From the NCBI RefSeq assembly GCF_000974485.1, contig NZ_BBOM01000014.1, forward strand, positions 157,937-221,936: a stretch of DNA of 64,000 bases, read 5' to 3'. Below, piece by piece: positions 25,679-34,023 of this stretch; the first letter of the stretch is position 1; every line of letters begins with the position of its first letter. The stretch comes from Streptomyces sp. NBRC 109706. GTDB lineage: Bacteria > Actinomycetota > Actinomycetes > Streptomycetales > Streptomycetaceae. Both the position numbers and the translations under genes were made by a program. The notes under the pieces are model-generated. The model saw nothing but the letters and a program-made list of their open reading frames with translations. It was not told where the DNA came from and did not search any database.

Positions 25679-26497
25679 CTATCGCGAGAGCAACCAGAAC
25701 CGTCCCCGGCACAGCCGCACGAGGCCCGGCGGATGGCCGAGTCGTTCGGCGTGGACGCGCAACGCTACGACCAGGCCCGGCCCGGCTACCCCGACGCGTT
25801 GGTGGCACGGATCGTCACCGGCAGCCCCGGGCCTGACGTGCTCGACATCGGCTGCGGCACCGGCATCGCGGCCCGACAGTTCCAGGCCGCGGGCTGCACC
25901 GTGCTCGGCGTCGAACCCGATGCGCGGATGGCCGACTTCGCACGAGCCCATGGCCTGCGGGTCGAGGTGGCGGCCTTCGAAGCCTGGCAGCCGGCCGGCC
26001 GGACGTTCGACACGGTCATCGCCGCCCAGTCGTGGCACTGGGTGGATCCGGCCGCCGGCGCCGTGAAAGCGGCACGTGTGCTGCGTCCGGACGGACGGCT
26101 GGCGATCTTCGGGCACGTATACGAGCCGCCCGCCGAGGTGGCCGAACCCTTCGCCGCCGCCTACCGTCGGGCGGCGCCCGACTCCCCGCTCAGCGGCCAA
26201 CCGGCCCGACGCCCGCTCGACTTCTATCAGGCGGCATACGCGAAGTCCGCCGACAGGATCCGCGAGACCGAACAGTTCAACGATCCCGAACAGTGGCGAT
26301 TCGACTGGGAACAGTCCTACACACGCGACCAATGGCTGGACCTGCTCCCCACCACCGGCGGCCTCACCCAACTCCGCCCGGAACAGCTGGCCGAGATACT
26401 GGACGCAGTCGGCAACGCCATCGACTCCCTGGGCGGGCGCTTCACCATGCGGTACACCACCCTGGCCACAACCGCCGTACGCGCCGGCACCCCCTGA
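25670..26497 (+). CDS. class I SAM-dependent methyltransferase
   Basis: A 275-residue methyltransferase. SAM-binding motif I is VLDIGCGTGIAARQF near residue 57, then VLGVEPDARMADFAR (motif II) and FDTVIAAQSWHWVDP with VKAARVLRPDGRLAIF. The N-terminal AESFGVDAQRYDQARPGYPD is typical of UbiE/Trans-aconitate-type small-molecule methyltransferases. The start codon lies within a palindrome and the promoter predicts a leaderless mRNA. Controlled, I infer, by the divergent TetR. Substrate not evident. Confidence 0.92.
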   Translation: MPTLSREQPEPSPAQPHEARRMAESFGVDAQRYDQARPGYPDALVARIVTGSPGPDVLDIGCGTGIAARQFQAAGCTVLGVEPDARMADFARAHGLRVEVAAFEAWQPAGRTFDTVIAAQSWHWVDPAAGAVKAARVLRPDGRLAIFGHVYEPPAEVAEPFAAAYRRAAPDSPLSGQPARRPLDFYQAAYAKSADRIRETEQFNDPEQWRFDWEQSYTRDQWLDLLPTTGGLTQLRPEQLAEILDAVGNAIDSLGGRFTMRYTTLATTAVRAGTP

Positions 26498-26680
26498 AGC
26501 CCAGCCACCAAGACGCCGCCGACGCGGGAATCCGCCCAGCGGTTGCTCACGCCGGATACTTCTCCTACTCGCCCCCTCGTTCTGGTCGCGACGTTCTCCG
26601 TGAGTCGCTGTATCCCCGGTGGTTTCCCTCGGGTGATGGTCCGGCAGCCCGCTCTTTGACCTGAACGATGCCCGGCTCCC

Positions 26681-26801
26681 GGGGACCACACACCGGCCAC
26701 GCCACGAGTCAGGGCACGCGCACCACACGCCATGAACCGCACATACGCCTCCCGCAATGATCTGGGGGGAAGGGTCGACGGTTCAAATCCCGCCGTCCCG
26801 C
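26681..26801. repeat. attachment-site-like repeat B with degenerate tRNA-Pro 3' half
   Basis: Direct-repeat partner of the copy at 15902-16046. Both share GGGGACCACAC, CACACGCCATG, AACCGCACATAC and CCTCCCGCAATGATCTGGGG, followed by a tRNA 3' end (GGTTCAAATCCCGCCGTCCC). The T-stem and variable loop are changed here and 19 bases present in copy A are missing. Together they look like the two ends of an integrated element or successive insertions at tRNA-Pro. Confidence 0.65.
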
Positions 26802-26955
26802 ACGGTGTTACGGCCCCGTCGGTGATGTACCACCGCACCGTGCCCCTGTCTCCTTTCAAGGTCATGAAGGGAGTGAAGGGCGATAGCGTTGGGGACCGCG
26901 GAGCACCGGGCAGGGGGAGAGTGGGCCTGGCCCGGGTCCATGAGGGAAGGGGCGT

Positions 26956-28656
26956 GTGGGGTACATGCAGGGAACACTGCTCGGCGATCGCTACCTTCTG
27001 GTGGAACGCATCGGCCGGGGCGGCATGGGCGTGGTGTGGCGGGCCCGGGACCAGCGGCTGCGCAGGGAGGTCGCGGTCAAGACACTCAGCGGCCTTGCCA
27101 TCGGGGAGGAGGTCTCCGTCGAGGAGGCGCGGCGGTTCGTGCGTGAGGCCGCGGCGGCGGCCGGGCTCAACAGCCCGCATATCGTCACGGTGCACGACTC
27201 CGGTCAGGCCCGGGTGAACGGGCACACCGTGCTCTACCTCGTGATGGAACTTCTCCGGGGCCAGCCGTTGAACCGCCGGCTGGAGACAGGGTTACCTCGG
27301 CTGAGCGAGCTGGGAACGTGGACCGTGCAGATCTGTGCCGCGCTCCGGGTCGCCCACGAAGGCGGGGTCGTGCACCGTGATCTGAAGCCCGAGAACCTCT
27401 GGTTGTGCGAGGACGGGCGGATCAAGGTGCTGGACTTCGGGATCGCGCGGTTTCTTGAGGGCACCTCGGATTTCACCACCGTCACGGCGACCGGCCATCT
27501 GATCGGCACGTTCGCCTATATGTCGCCCGAACAGATAGATGGCCGACCTCCCAACGGAAGCAGCGACCTCTACTCTCTCGGCTGCGTGCTGTACACGTTG
27601 GCCACCGGAGGCCCACCGTTCGGTACCGGGCCCAAGGCCGCCCTCCTGCACGCCACGGAACGGCCGGTCCGGCCACGACAGGTTCGGCCCGATCTGCCGC
27701 CCCACTGGGACGCGCTGATCATGGACCTGCTGGAGAAGCAGCCCGACCGACGGCCACGGAGTGCCCAGGACGTGAGCCGCCGGATCGAACGCTGGGCCAC
27801 GTCGGACGGTACTCCCCGCGATGTCCGGCACACGCCGTCGGAGGTGGCCCCGGGGGTCGACGCCGCGCGGCGACATGTGATGCCGACGATTCCCGAGGCG
27901 CCGGCCGAGACCCCGCCACTTCGCGCGCCGGGCCCCGAGGAGGACGCCGAGTCGGACTGGCTGCCGAGCCGACCCGAGGACCGGCAGACGCGTGCCCGCT
28001 ACCGCGAGTTGGCGCAGAAACGCGTGTTGGTCCGAGGGGACCTCCCGTCCGGTGCGCTCACCGCCAGGGAGCAACGGGCCATGCGCTTCATGGGGAGCAT
28101 CGGACTCGGCATCGGAGTCCTCGCCTCCCTGCTGTGGTTCGGCGGATACGACTTCGCCCTGTCGGCCACGGTCACCCTCGCAACCGTTGTGATCGCCTGG
28201 TGGTGGTTCGGCCGCTATGTGCGATATCGACCGACGGGGACCGGGGATGACATCGACTGGCAGGTCGGGCTGGTTCTTCTCTCGGTCCCCGCCGCGTTGA
28301 TCGTCGGTTGGATCGGAGCATGGCCCGCACCGTGGTGGGCCCTGGTACTGCACACCCTCTGGGTGCCCTTGTTCAGTCTGGCCGTCGGTGTCCTCTCCAT
28401 GGTCGTCACGGAACTCGGGCTCGATGACATGGACCATGTGCCCAACGGCAGTGGCGTCATCTTCGTTTCCCTGCCGCAGGCGGCACGGGTCGCCAACGCC
28501 GCCGGATGGGCGATCGGCGGGACCGGGGCCGGACTCCTGCTGGCCACGGGTGAGGCATGGTGGGTGGCGCTCCTCAAGGGTGGCGGTATGTGGTTCGCGG
28601 CCACGGTCGCGATGACGATCGTCGTCGGTATCAGCCGGAAGGCTGCCGCGCCCTGA
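26956..28656 (+). CDS. transmembrane Ser/Thr protein kinase
   Basis: A 566-residue Hanks-type kinase. The catalytic domain spans about 8-275: glycine loop RIGRGGMGVVWRARD, Lys in EVAVKTL, VVHRDLKPENLWL (catalytic loop), KVLDFGIARF (DFG) and GTFAYMSPEQIDG (APE-like). A proline-rich linker is followed by four to five hydrophobic helices between about 375 and 565, an unusual multi-pass C-terminus instead of a single helix with a sensor. GTG 26956 has GAAGGGG upstream; ATG 26965 is an alternative. It is convergent with the NERD gene. Target unknown. Confidence 0.93.
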   Translation: MGYMQGTLLGDRYLLVERIGRGGMGVVWRARDQRLRREVAVKTLSGLAIGEEVSVEEARRFVREAAAAAGLNSPHIVTVHDSGQARVNGHTVLYLVMELLRGQPLNRRLETGLPRLSELGTWTVQICAALRVAHEGGVVHRDLKPENLWLCEDGRIKVLDFGIARFLEGTSDFTTVTATGHLIGTFAYMSPEQIDGRPPNGSSDLYSLGCVLYTLATGGPPFGTGPKAALLHATERPVRPRQVRPDLPPHWDALIMDLLEKQPDRRPRSAQDVSRRIERWATSDGTPRDVRHTPSEVAPGVDAARRHVMPTIPEAPAETPPLRAPGPEEDAESDWLPSRPEDRQTRARYRELAQKRVLVRGDLPSGALTAREQRAMRFMGSIGLGIGVLASLLWFGGYDFALSATVTLATVVIAWWWFGRYVRYRPTGTGDDIDWQVGLVLLSVPAALIVGWIGAWPAPWWALVLHTLWVPLFSLAVGVLSMVVTELGLDDMDHVPNGSGVIFVSLPQAARVANAAGWAIGGTGAGLLLATGEAWWVALLKGGGMWFAATVAMTIVVGISRKAAAP

Positions 28657-28711
28657 CGGTGCGGGGGCAAGGGCCAAAGGGCTCGGTGGACGTGCCCGGG
28701 CCGGCCTCCCT

Positions 28712-29368
28712 TCACGGGTGGCCGGGGTAGGGGGGCAGGAGGCGGGCGAGGGAGGGGTTGGCAGGGCCTATGGCGTGGTCGATCTGCCGCACGAGCGCGA
28801 CCAGGTCGTGCGCGGGGACGATCAGAACGCCGGGGAGAGTGATCTGACCGCCGGTTATGCGGGCGCGGTGCACCGCGATGACGGTGGCGACCGGTCGGCC
28901 CAGCGCCAGCGCGGCCTGGTTCGACTCGTACCGGGCCGCCTCCACGCTCCCGGTGCGGTCCACCACGCCGTGGAAGACTCGTCCGTTCCGCTCATGGACG
29001 TTGCCGCTTTTCGCCGACCACATCTTGCTGTCCACATTGATGACGGCGGCGGCCGGGGTGATCAGGAGGTGGTCGATGTTCGCCCGCCCGCGGGGCAGAG
29101 CCCGGTCGTGCAGCACGCTCCACTCGGTGCCCAACTCGCCCAGCAGCAGCGCGGTGCGTCGCTCGCCGACGTCTCCGGCCCGGTGGCGCGCCTCCTGGCC
29201 GGCCGACTCCTCCGCCGTGAGCGGAGGGCGGGGCCCGGCGACCGGGGGCCGGCGGCGTGGGCCACGGGGGGAGGCGGGGCGCCGACGTTTGCGGGACCCT
29301 CCGGCTGTCCAGGAGGCCAGGCCGGCCACCAGCAGGAACAGGAGGGCCACCAGTAGGAACTCACCCAT
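28712..29368 (-). CDS. NERD (nuclease-related) domain membrane protein
   Basis: A 218-residue protein with an N-terminal membrane helix (GEFLLVALLFLLVAGLASW), an Arg/Pro-rich linker, and a NERD domain: GDVGERRTALLLGEL, WSVLHDRAL, RANIDHLLITPAAAVINVDS and KMW. The IDH...D.K pattern keeps the putative metal/nuclease residues. ATG 29368 starts directly at the helix. NERD proteins are often next to kinases, as here, where it lies between two Ser/Thr kinase genes. A role in DNA processing or signalling is only inferred. Confidence 0.88.
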   Translation of the reverse strand: MGEFLLVALLFLLVAGLASWTAGGSRKRRRPASPRGPRRRPPVAGPRPPLTAEESAGQEARHRAGDVGERRTALLLGELGTEWSVLHDRALPRGRANIDHLLITPAAAVINVDSKMWSAKSGNVHERNGRVFHGVVDRTGSVEAARYESNQAALALGRPVATVIAVHRARITGGQITLPGVLIVPAHDLVALVRQIDHAIGPANPSLARLLPPYPGHP

Positions 29369-29689
29369 CCGCTCAGCGTAACTCCCCTGTGTAGCAGGCC
29401 ACTTGCCGCCGGAGGGGAGGACCGGGCCAGCGGGTCGCAGGAGCACCGGAATCCGGTCTTCCGTCCCGAGTTGGTGGTCCGCGAGTCCAGCCCTCACGGG
29501 CCCGCCGGGCCGAGGGTTCCCGTTCCTTCGGCGGGCGCCGCCCGGTGGGGCCGACGTGGGACCAGCGGGCTCCCGGCCGAGCCGTGGCCACAGCCTCGGG
29601 CTCCGGGGAGTTGACCGTCCGCGAACGCCGTGGTGGTTTGCCGTCGGGCCGGCCCTGGGCACTTTCCTGGAGGAGAGGAGGCCGCTGCC
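29369..29689. other. divergent promoter region
   Basis: No gene is recognised between the NERD gene and the second kinase. A very strong ribosome-binding region (GGAGGAGAGGAGG, 29669-29681) belongs to the downstream kinase. Confidence 0.5.
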
Positions 29690-31642
29690 TTGCGATCACT
29701 GCGCCCGGGGCAACCGTCGCAGGTCGGCCCCTACCGGCTGCTCGGGCAGCTCGGGGAGGGCGGCATGGGTCAGGTGTTCCTCGGGCGTGCGCCCGGCGGG
29801 CGGCTGGCGGCGATCAAGCTGGTCCGTCAGGAGTTGGCCTCCGACCCGGAGTTCCGTCTGCGTTTCCGGCGCGAGATCGACGCCGCCCGGCGCGTCAGCG
29901 GCGAGTGGACGGCGCCGGTGCTCGACAGCGACACCGAGTCCGCCGTGCCCTGGGTCGCCACCGGTTATGTCCCGGGCCCCTCCCTCGCGACCGTGACCGG
30001 CGAGTACGGCCCGCTGCCGCGTCCCACCCTCTGGGCCCTGCTCCACGGGCTCACCCTGGCGTTGACCGACATCCACGCCAAGGGGCTGATCCACCGGGAC
30101 CTCAAGCCGTCCAACATCCTGATCACCCTGAACGGCCCCAGGGTGATCGACTTCGGCATCGTGCGGGCGGCGGACGCGAGCAGGGCCACCCGCACGGGCG
30201 CCATGGTCGGGTCCCCCGGCTATATGGCGCCCGAACAGGTCCGGGGCGAACACATCACCGTCGCGGCCGACGTCTTCGCCCTCGGCGCCGTCCTGGCCCA
30301 TGCCGCCACCGGCTTCCCGCCCTTCGCCCGTGACCAGCCCTCCCTGCACACCGTCCTGTACCGGGTGCTCCACGAGCCTCCCGAACTCGGCCCCGAATCC
30401 GGCCCGTTGACCGGTCCGTTGCGCGAGCTGACCGAACGCTGTCTCAGCAAGGACCCGGCCGGGCGCCCGTCGCTGCCGGAGATCAGCCGGCTCGCGGCCG
30501 AGCGCGCCGGCGACAGCCGGGTCTGGCTGCCGGCTCCCCTCACCTCCCAACTGGGCAGGGACGCCGCCGATCTGCTCTCCCTCGACGGGCCGCACCCCAC
30601 CGAGGTCGGCGGCTCCGGCCCGCCGCCGGGCGAGGAGACCGCCACCGCGCGGCCGTCGGATTCCCCGGACGCCGACCGTTCCCCCGCCGCTGGTTCACGC
30701 GGGGCGCTGCTGGTCGGCGCCGCCCTGGGGGCCCTGTTGCTCGTCGTGGGCCTGGTGACGGTCGTCAACCGCCCCTGGGAGGACGGCACATCCGCCGCCG
30801 GGGGTGGCGACACCTCGGATACCGGGGAGACCGGGGAGACCGGGGAGACCGGGACGGCCGACGACCCGCCGCCGCCCTCGTCGCTGCCCGAGGAGGTGCG
30901 GGAGGCCGGCACCCTCAGGGTCGGTCTCGGCACCTGGTCCTCCCCGCTGTCCTTCGCCGGAGCCGACGGTGAGGTGATCGGCGTGGAGCGGGACATGGTG
31001 GAGGCGCTGGGCGAACTGCTGGGCGTGGAGCTGGAGATGACGACGGTCACCGACTACAACCGGCTGGTGCGGGAGGTCTCGGCCAGCGGGGCGGGCGAGC
31101 CGCCGGTGATCGGTCTCGGGGCGTTCCGGGACACGGCCGCCAAGCGGGCGGAACTGGACGTGGACTATGTCGACCACTTCCAGGAGGGTCTGGTCCTCGT
31201 CGTCCCCGAGGGCCAGGAGGACATCACCCTGGCCGACCTGTGCGGCCGGTCGGTCACCACCTGGGAGACCGACGACATCCTGGGGGTGCTGGAGGAGGTC
31301 AACGACGACTGCGACGAGCGTTTCGCCGTCGAAACCCTGGACACCCTGGACGAGATGGTCCATCTGATCAACCTCGGCGAACACCCGGCGGCGCTGCTGC
31401 CCTACTCCAACGCGCAGCACTTCCTGGGCGGGCATCCGAACAGCGGGATGGCGGTCTCGGAGCGGCAGTTCGCCGTCGAACCGCACGGCATCATGCTCCC
31501 CGCGGGGGAGGAGGAGCTGCGTGACGCGCTGCGCCTGGCGGTCCAGCAGCTGATCGACGACGGTACCCACGCGGACATCCTGAACGAGTGGGGCGTGCCG
31601 GGGCTGGCCCTGGAGACGGCCACGGTCAACGCCGGCGACTGA
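29690..31642 (+). CDS. Ser/Thr protein kinase fused to extracellular solute-binding domain
   Basis: A 650-residue receptor kinase. TTG 29690 is chosen for the GGAGGAGAGGAGG eight bases upstream. The kinase domain occupies about 10-270: LGEGGMGQVFLGRAP, AAIKLVRQEL, LIHRDLKPSNILIT, RVIDFGIVRA and GSPGYMAPEQVRG. One membrane helix (GALLVGAALGALLLVVGLV) near 345 and an acidic (GET)3 linker lead to a C-terminal bacterial family-3 solute-binding domain (about 400-650): LRVGLGTWSSPLSF, GVERDMVEALGELLGVELEM and DLCGRSVTTWE. It likely senses an amino acid or similar ligand outside the cell. Confidence 0.94.
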   Translation: MRSLRPGQPSQVGPYRLLGQLGEGGMGQVFLGRAPGGRLAAIKLVRQELASDPEFRLRFRREIDAARRVSGEWTAPVLDSDTESAVPWVATGYVPGPSLATVTGEYGPLPRPTLWALLHGLTLALTDIHAKGLIHRDLKPSNILITLNGPRVIDFGIVRAADASRATRTGAMVGSPGYMAPEQVRGEHITVAADVFALGAVLAHAATGFPPFARDQPSLHTVLYRVLHEPPELGPESGPLTGPLRELTERCLSKDPAGRPSLPEISRLAAERAGDSRVWLPAPLTSQLGRDAADLLSLDGPHPTEVGGSGPPPGEETATARPSDSPDADRSPAAGSRGALLVGAALGALLLVVGLVTVVNRPWEDGTSAAGGGDTSDTGETGETGETGTADDPPPPSSLPEEVREAGTLRVGLGTWSSPLSFAGADGEVIGVERDMVEALGELLGVELEMTTVTDYNRLVREVSASGAGEPPVIGLGAFRDTAAKRAELDVDYVDHFQEGLVLVVPEGQEDITLADLCGRSVTTWETDDILGVLEEVNDDCDERFAVETLDTLDEMVHLINLGEHPAALLPYSNAQHFLGGHPNSGMAVSERQFAVEPHGIMLPAGEEELRDALRLAVQQLIDDGTHADILNEWGVPGLALETATVNAGD

Positions 31643-31889
31643 CCGGGCCACGGCGCCACCGGGGGAACGAACGGTCTCCCCACCTCGCGTGCCGGCGCAT
31701 CGCGGCGGCGAACGGTCAACGAGGCCCACGTTCCCTCCGAGCGACCGAGCGACCGGGCGTATGGCGGCATGGGCCGGCGACGGTGAACTCGAACCCGCAG
31801 CCGGTGGGTTGGTGGCCGACATCGCCGACCCCGGCACGATGGACCCGGCCGGCGCGCTACCGCCGCTATCGTCGCTGGCCGCTTCGGGC

Positions 31890-31989
31890 GCCCGAAGCGG
31901 TGGCGTTTCCCGCCTCGTCCGACGGCTCCTCTGCCAACGGTCGGGATCTCATCATCGACGGCGGGCCGGTCGTCGACGTGCCCGGCTGA
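31890..31989 (+). pseudogene. C-terminal remnant of an SDR dehydrogenase
   Basis: The last codons before TGA 31989 read APEAVAFPASSDGSSANGRD then LIIDGGPVV, the hallmark end of classical SDRs (FLASDxSSxxxGxxLxVDGG). Nothing upstream in the frame is SDR-like, so only the tail remains. The rest of 31643-31998 is without a recognisable gene. Confidence 0.5.
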
Positions 31990-31998
31990 GGCATGTGG

Positions 31999-32637
31999 TC
32001 AGGCCGACGCGCCGCCGACGGGCGCGCGGCGGGGGGCACGCGTCGGAGCCGTGCGGACGCGGGTGACGGCGAGTCGGGTCAGGCGGGCCACCACGGCAGC
32101 GCCCGCCGCGACCGCGAGCGGCAGCAGCGCCGGCGCGGCCAGACTCACCGCCGCGACCGCTGCCGTCGTCACGCAGGTGGCGAGCGCGCACAGCGGATGG
32201 GCGCAGGCGAGCAGCGCGGCGTTCCGCAGCAGGGGGATGGCGGGGTCGTCCGTCAGGGCCAGCAGCGGGAACGCGAAGACGCCCGCGAGCAGTACCGCCA
32301 CCGCCAGAGCCACCCCGGCGGTCAGTACCGCCAGCCGCAGCGGGGCCCCGTCGGCGTGCAGCCCGAACGCCAGGTCCGTCACCGCCAGGGCCGCCCCCGA
32401 GGCGAGTACCCCGCCCACCGTCGCCCCTCGGACGAACCGGTGGCGGAAGGCGTCGACAAAGGTCCGCCAGACCGGCGGGGACTGGCCCCTGGCCCAGCCG
32501 TCCGCCACCGCGCACAGGCCCGTGGTGGCGGCGGGCAGCGTCAGCAGCGGCAGGGCCGCGAGCGTCCACAGCAGTCCCGCGGCGACCAGGTCGGCGAGTC
32601 GGGTCAGCCCTCGGACCAAGGGGTTGTCCTGGTGCAT
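31999..32637 (-). CDS. DUF624 / YesL-like membrane protein
   Basis: A 212-residue protein with five or six hydrophobic helices. The N-terminal LADLVAAGLLWTLAALPLLT and PAATTGLCAVADGWARGQSP are DUF624 hallmarks. YesL-type proteins occur in polysaccharide-uptake clusters with family-1 sugar importers, where their role is not established. ATG 32637 has GGGAGGAG upstream. It follows the LacI gene on the same strand (71 bases apart), at the left edge of the hydrolase locus. Confidence 0.85.
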   Translation of the reverse strand: MHQDNPLVRGLTRLADLVAAGLLWTLAALPLLTLPAATTGLCAVADGWARGQSPPVWRTFVDAFRHRFVRGATVGGVLASGAALAVTDLAFGLHADGAPLRLAVLTAGVALAVAVLLAGVFAFPLLALTDDPAIPLLRNAALLACAHPLCALATCVTTAAVAAVSLAAPALLPLAVAAGAAVVARLTRLAVTRVRTAPTRAPRRAPVGGASA

Positions 32638-32708
32638 GGCACTCCTCCCACCCGGTCGGACGCGCGCACGCGGTCCGACCACGATGTCTCGATGCGGCTC
32701 CGTTCCGT

Positions 32709-33761
32709 TCAACCGTCCACGGCGGTCGGGGGGCCGGCGGCGGTGGACTCGCGGACCACCAGCCGGCTGGGCACGGACTCCACGCCCCGCCCCGGGCGTC
32801 CCTCGATGGCCTCCATCAGTCGGAGCGCGGCGGTGCGCCCGACCTCGGCCAGGTTCATGTCGACGGTGGTCAACGGCGGACGGGTGGCGGCCGCCATGAC
32901 CTCCCAGTTGTCGTAGCCGGCCAGCGCGATGTCCTCGGGCACGCGGCGGCCGGCCTCCCGCAGCGCGTCCGCCACGCCGCGGGCGATCTGGTCGCTGCCG
33001 CAGAAGACGGCGTCAAGGCCGGGGTCGGCCCGCAGCGCCGCGTGCACCCCCTGGCGGCCCCAGGCCTCGGACCACTCGCCGAACAGCGCCCGTCCGCCGG
33101 CGAACTCCAGGCCGGCGTCGGCGAGGGCGCGCGCCGCGTGGTCGGCCCTGGCGCCGGCCGCCGCGTGGTGAACGGGCCCGGTGAGGTGGGCGATCCGCCG
33201 GCGTCCGGTGTCGATCAGATGCTCCACCACCAGGCGGGCGCCGCCCGCGTCGTCGGGCACCACCGAGGCGTCGCTCGGATCGATCGAGGGGCCGAAGGCG
33301 TAGACCACGGGCACCGGGGAGGGCAGTGGCAGCGGTGGACGGGCGTCGGTGCGCCGTCCGGTGACGATCAGCCCGTCGATCCGGCGCGCCAACAGCGTGT
33401 TCACATAGTGCTGTTCACGGATGGCGTCGCCCCTGGTGTCGCAGAGGAAGACGGAGATCCGGCCGGCGCCCAGCGCGTCCTCGGCGCCGAGCAGCACCGG
33501 CAGGCTGAACCGGCCGACGCTGTCGGTGGTGATCAGCCCGACGGTGTAGGTGCGGCCGGAGAGCAGGCTGCGGGCGGCCTCGTTGGGCTGGAAGCCCAGC
33601 TTCCTGGCCGCCTCGGCCACCCGGTCCCTGGTCTCGGGACGCAGGTTGCCCCTGCCGTTGAGCGCCTTGGAGGCGGTGCTCGAAGAGACCCCCGCCAGGG
33701 ACGCCACATCGCTGAGCGTGGCGGCGCGCCGCTCCTCCGCCCGCCGCGAGCTTCCTGCCAT
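32709..33761 (-). CDS. LacI-family transcriptional regulator
   Basis: A 350-residue repressor: LacI HTH TLSDVASLAGVSSSTASKAL and NGRGNLRPETRDRVAEAARK, then a type-1 periplasmic-binding-like ligand domain (VGLITTDSVGRFSLPVLLGA; DAVFCGSDQIARGVADALRE; LAGYDNWEVM; PLTTVDMNLAEVGRTAA). ATG 33761 is preceded by AAGGAGG and AAAGGG. Divergent from the GH127-importer operon, whose promoter carries a palindrome that this protein may bind. The ligand is presumably an arabinose-containing sugar. Confidence 0.95.
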   Translation of the reverse strand: MAGSSRRAEERRAATLSDVASLAGVSSSTASKALNGRGNLRPETRDRVAEAARKLGFQPNEAARSLLSGRTYTVGLITTDSVGRFSLPVLLGAEDALGAGRISVFLCDTRGDAIREQHYVNTLLARRIDGLIVTGRRTDARPPLPLPSPVPVVYAFGPSIDPSDASVVPDDAGGARLVVEHLIDTGRRRIAHLTGPVHHAAAGARADHAARALADAGLEFAGGRALFGEWSEAWGRQGVHAALRADPGLDAVFCGSDQIARGVADALREAGRRVPEDIALAGYDNWEVMAAATRPPLTTVDMNLAEVGRTAALRLMEAIEGRPGRGVESVPSRLVVRESTAAGPPTAVDG

Positions 33762-33884
33762 GCGAAACCCTTTTCCTCCTTGGTGAGCCCGGTGCGAACC
33801 GGGTCGCGCCGGGGCCATGATGCCATGGCACCCGCCCAATGACCATGGACCTGCGAGCCTTTGAGCGTTCCTGTGCACAACCGT

Positions 33885-33939
33885 TGACTCGGCAGGGCGG
33901 CACTCCTAGAGTCCCGGCTCAGGAAATGGGTTTCCCCAT
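33885..33939 (+). promoter_or_regulatory. vegetative promoter and operator of the GH127-importer operon
   Basis: TTGACT (33885-33890), a 17-base spacer and TAGAGT (33908-33913) make a near-consensus promoter. Just downstream of the expected start, ATGGG-TTTC-CCCAT (33926-33939) is an inverted repeat, embedded in GGAAATGGGTTTCCCC, in the right place for repression by the divergent LacI. Confidence 0.7.
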
Positions 33940-34023
33940 GTTTCCCAGGCTGTTCTCCGGGCCGTGGTACCAAGCCCCCGCGGCCCTCCCACACCGTCCA
34001 CGCCGTCTCGTCCGGAGCCGCAG

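Noticed and set aside
30823..30857. Short repeat GGGGAGACC x3
   Set aside because: It encodes the (GET)3 linker in the kinase; too short to be a separate element.
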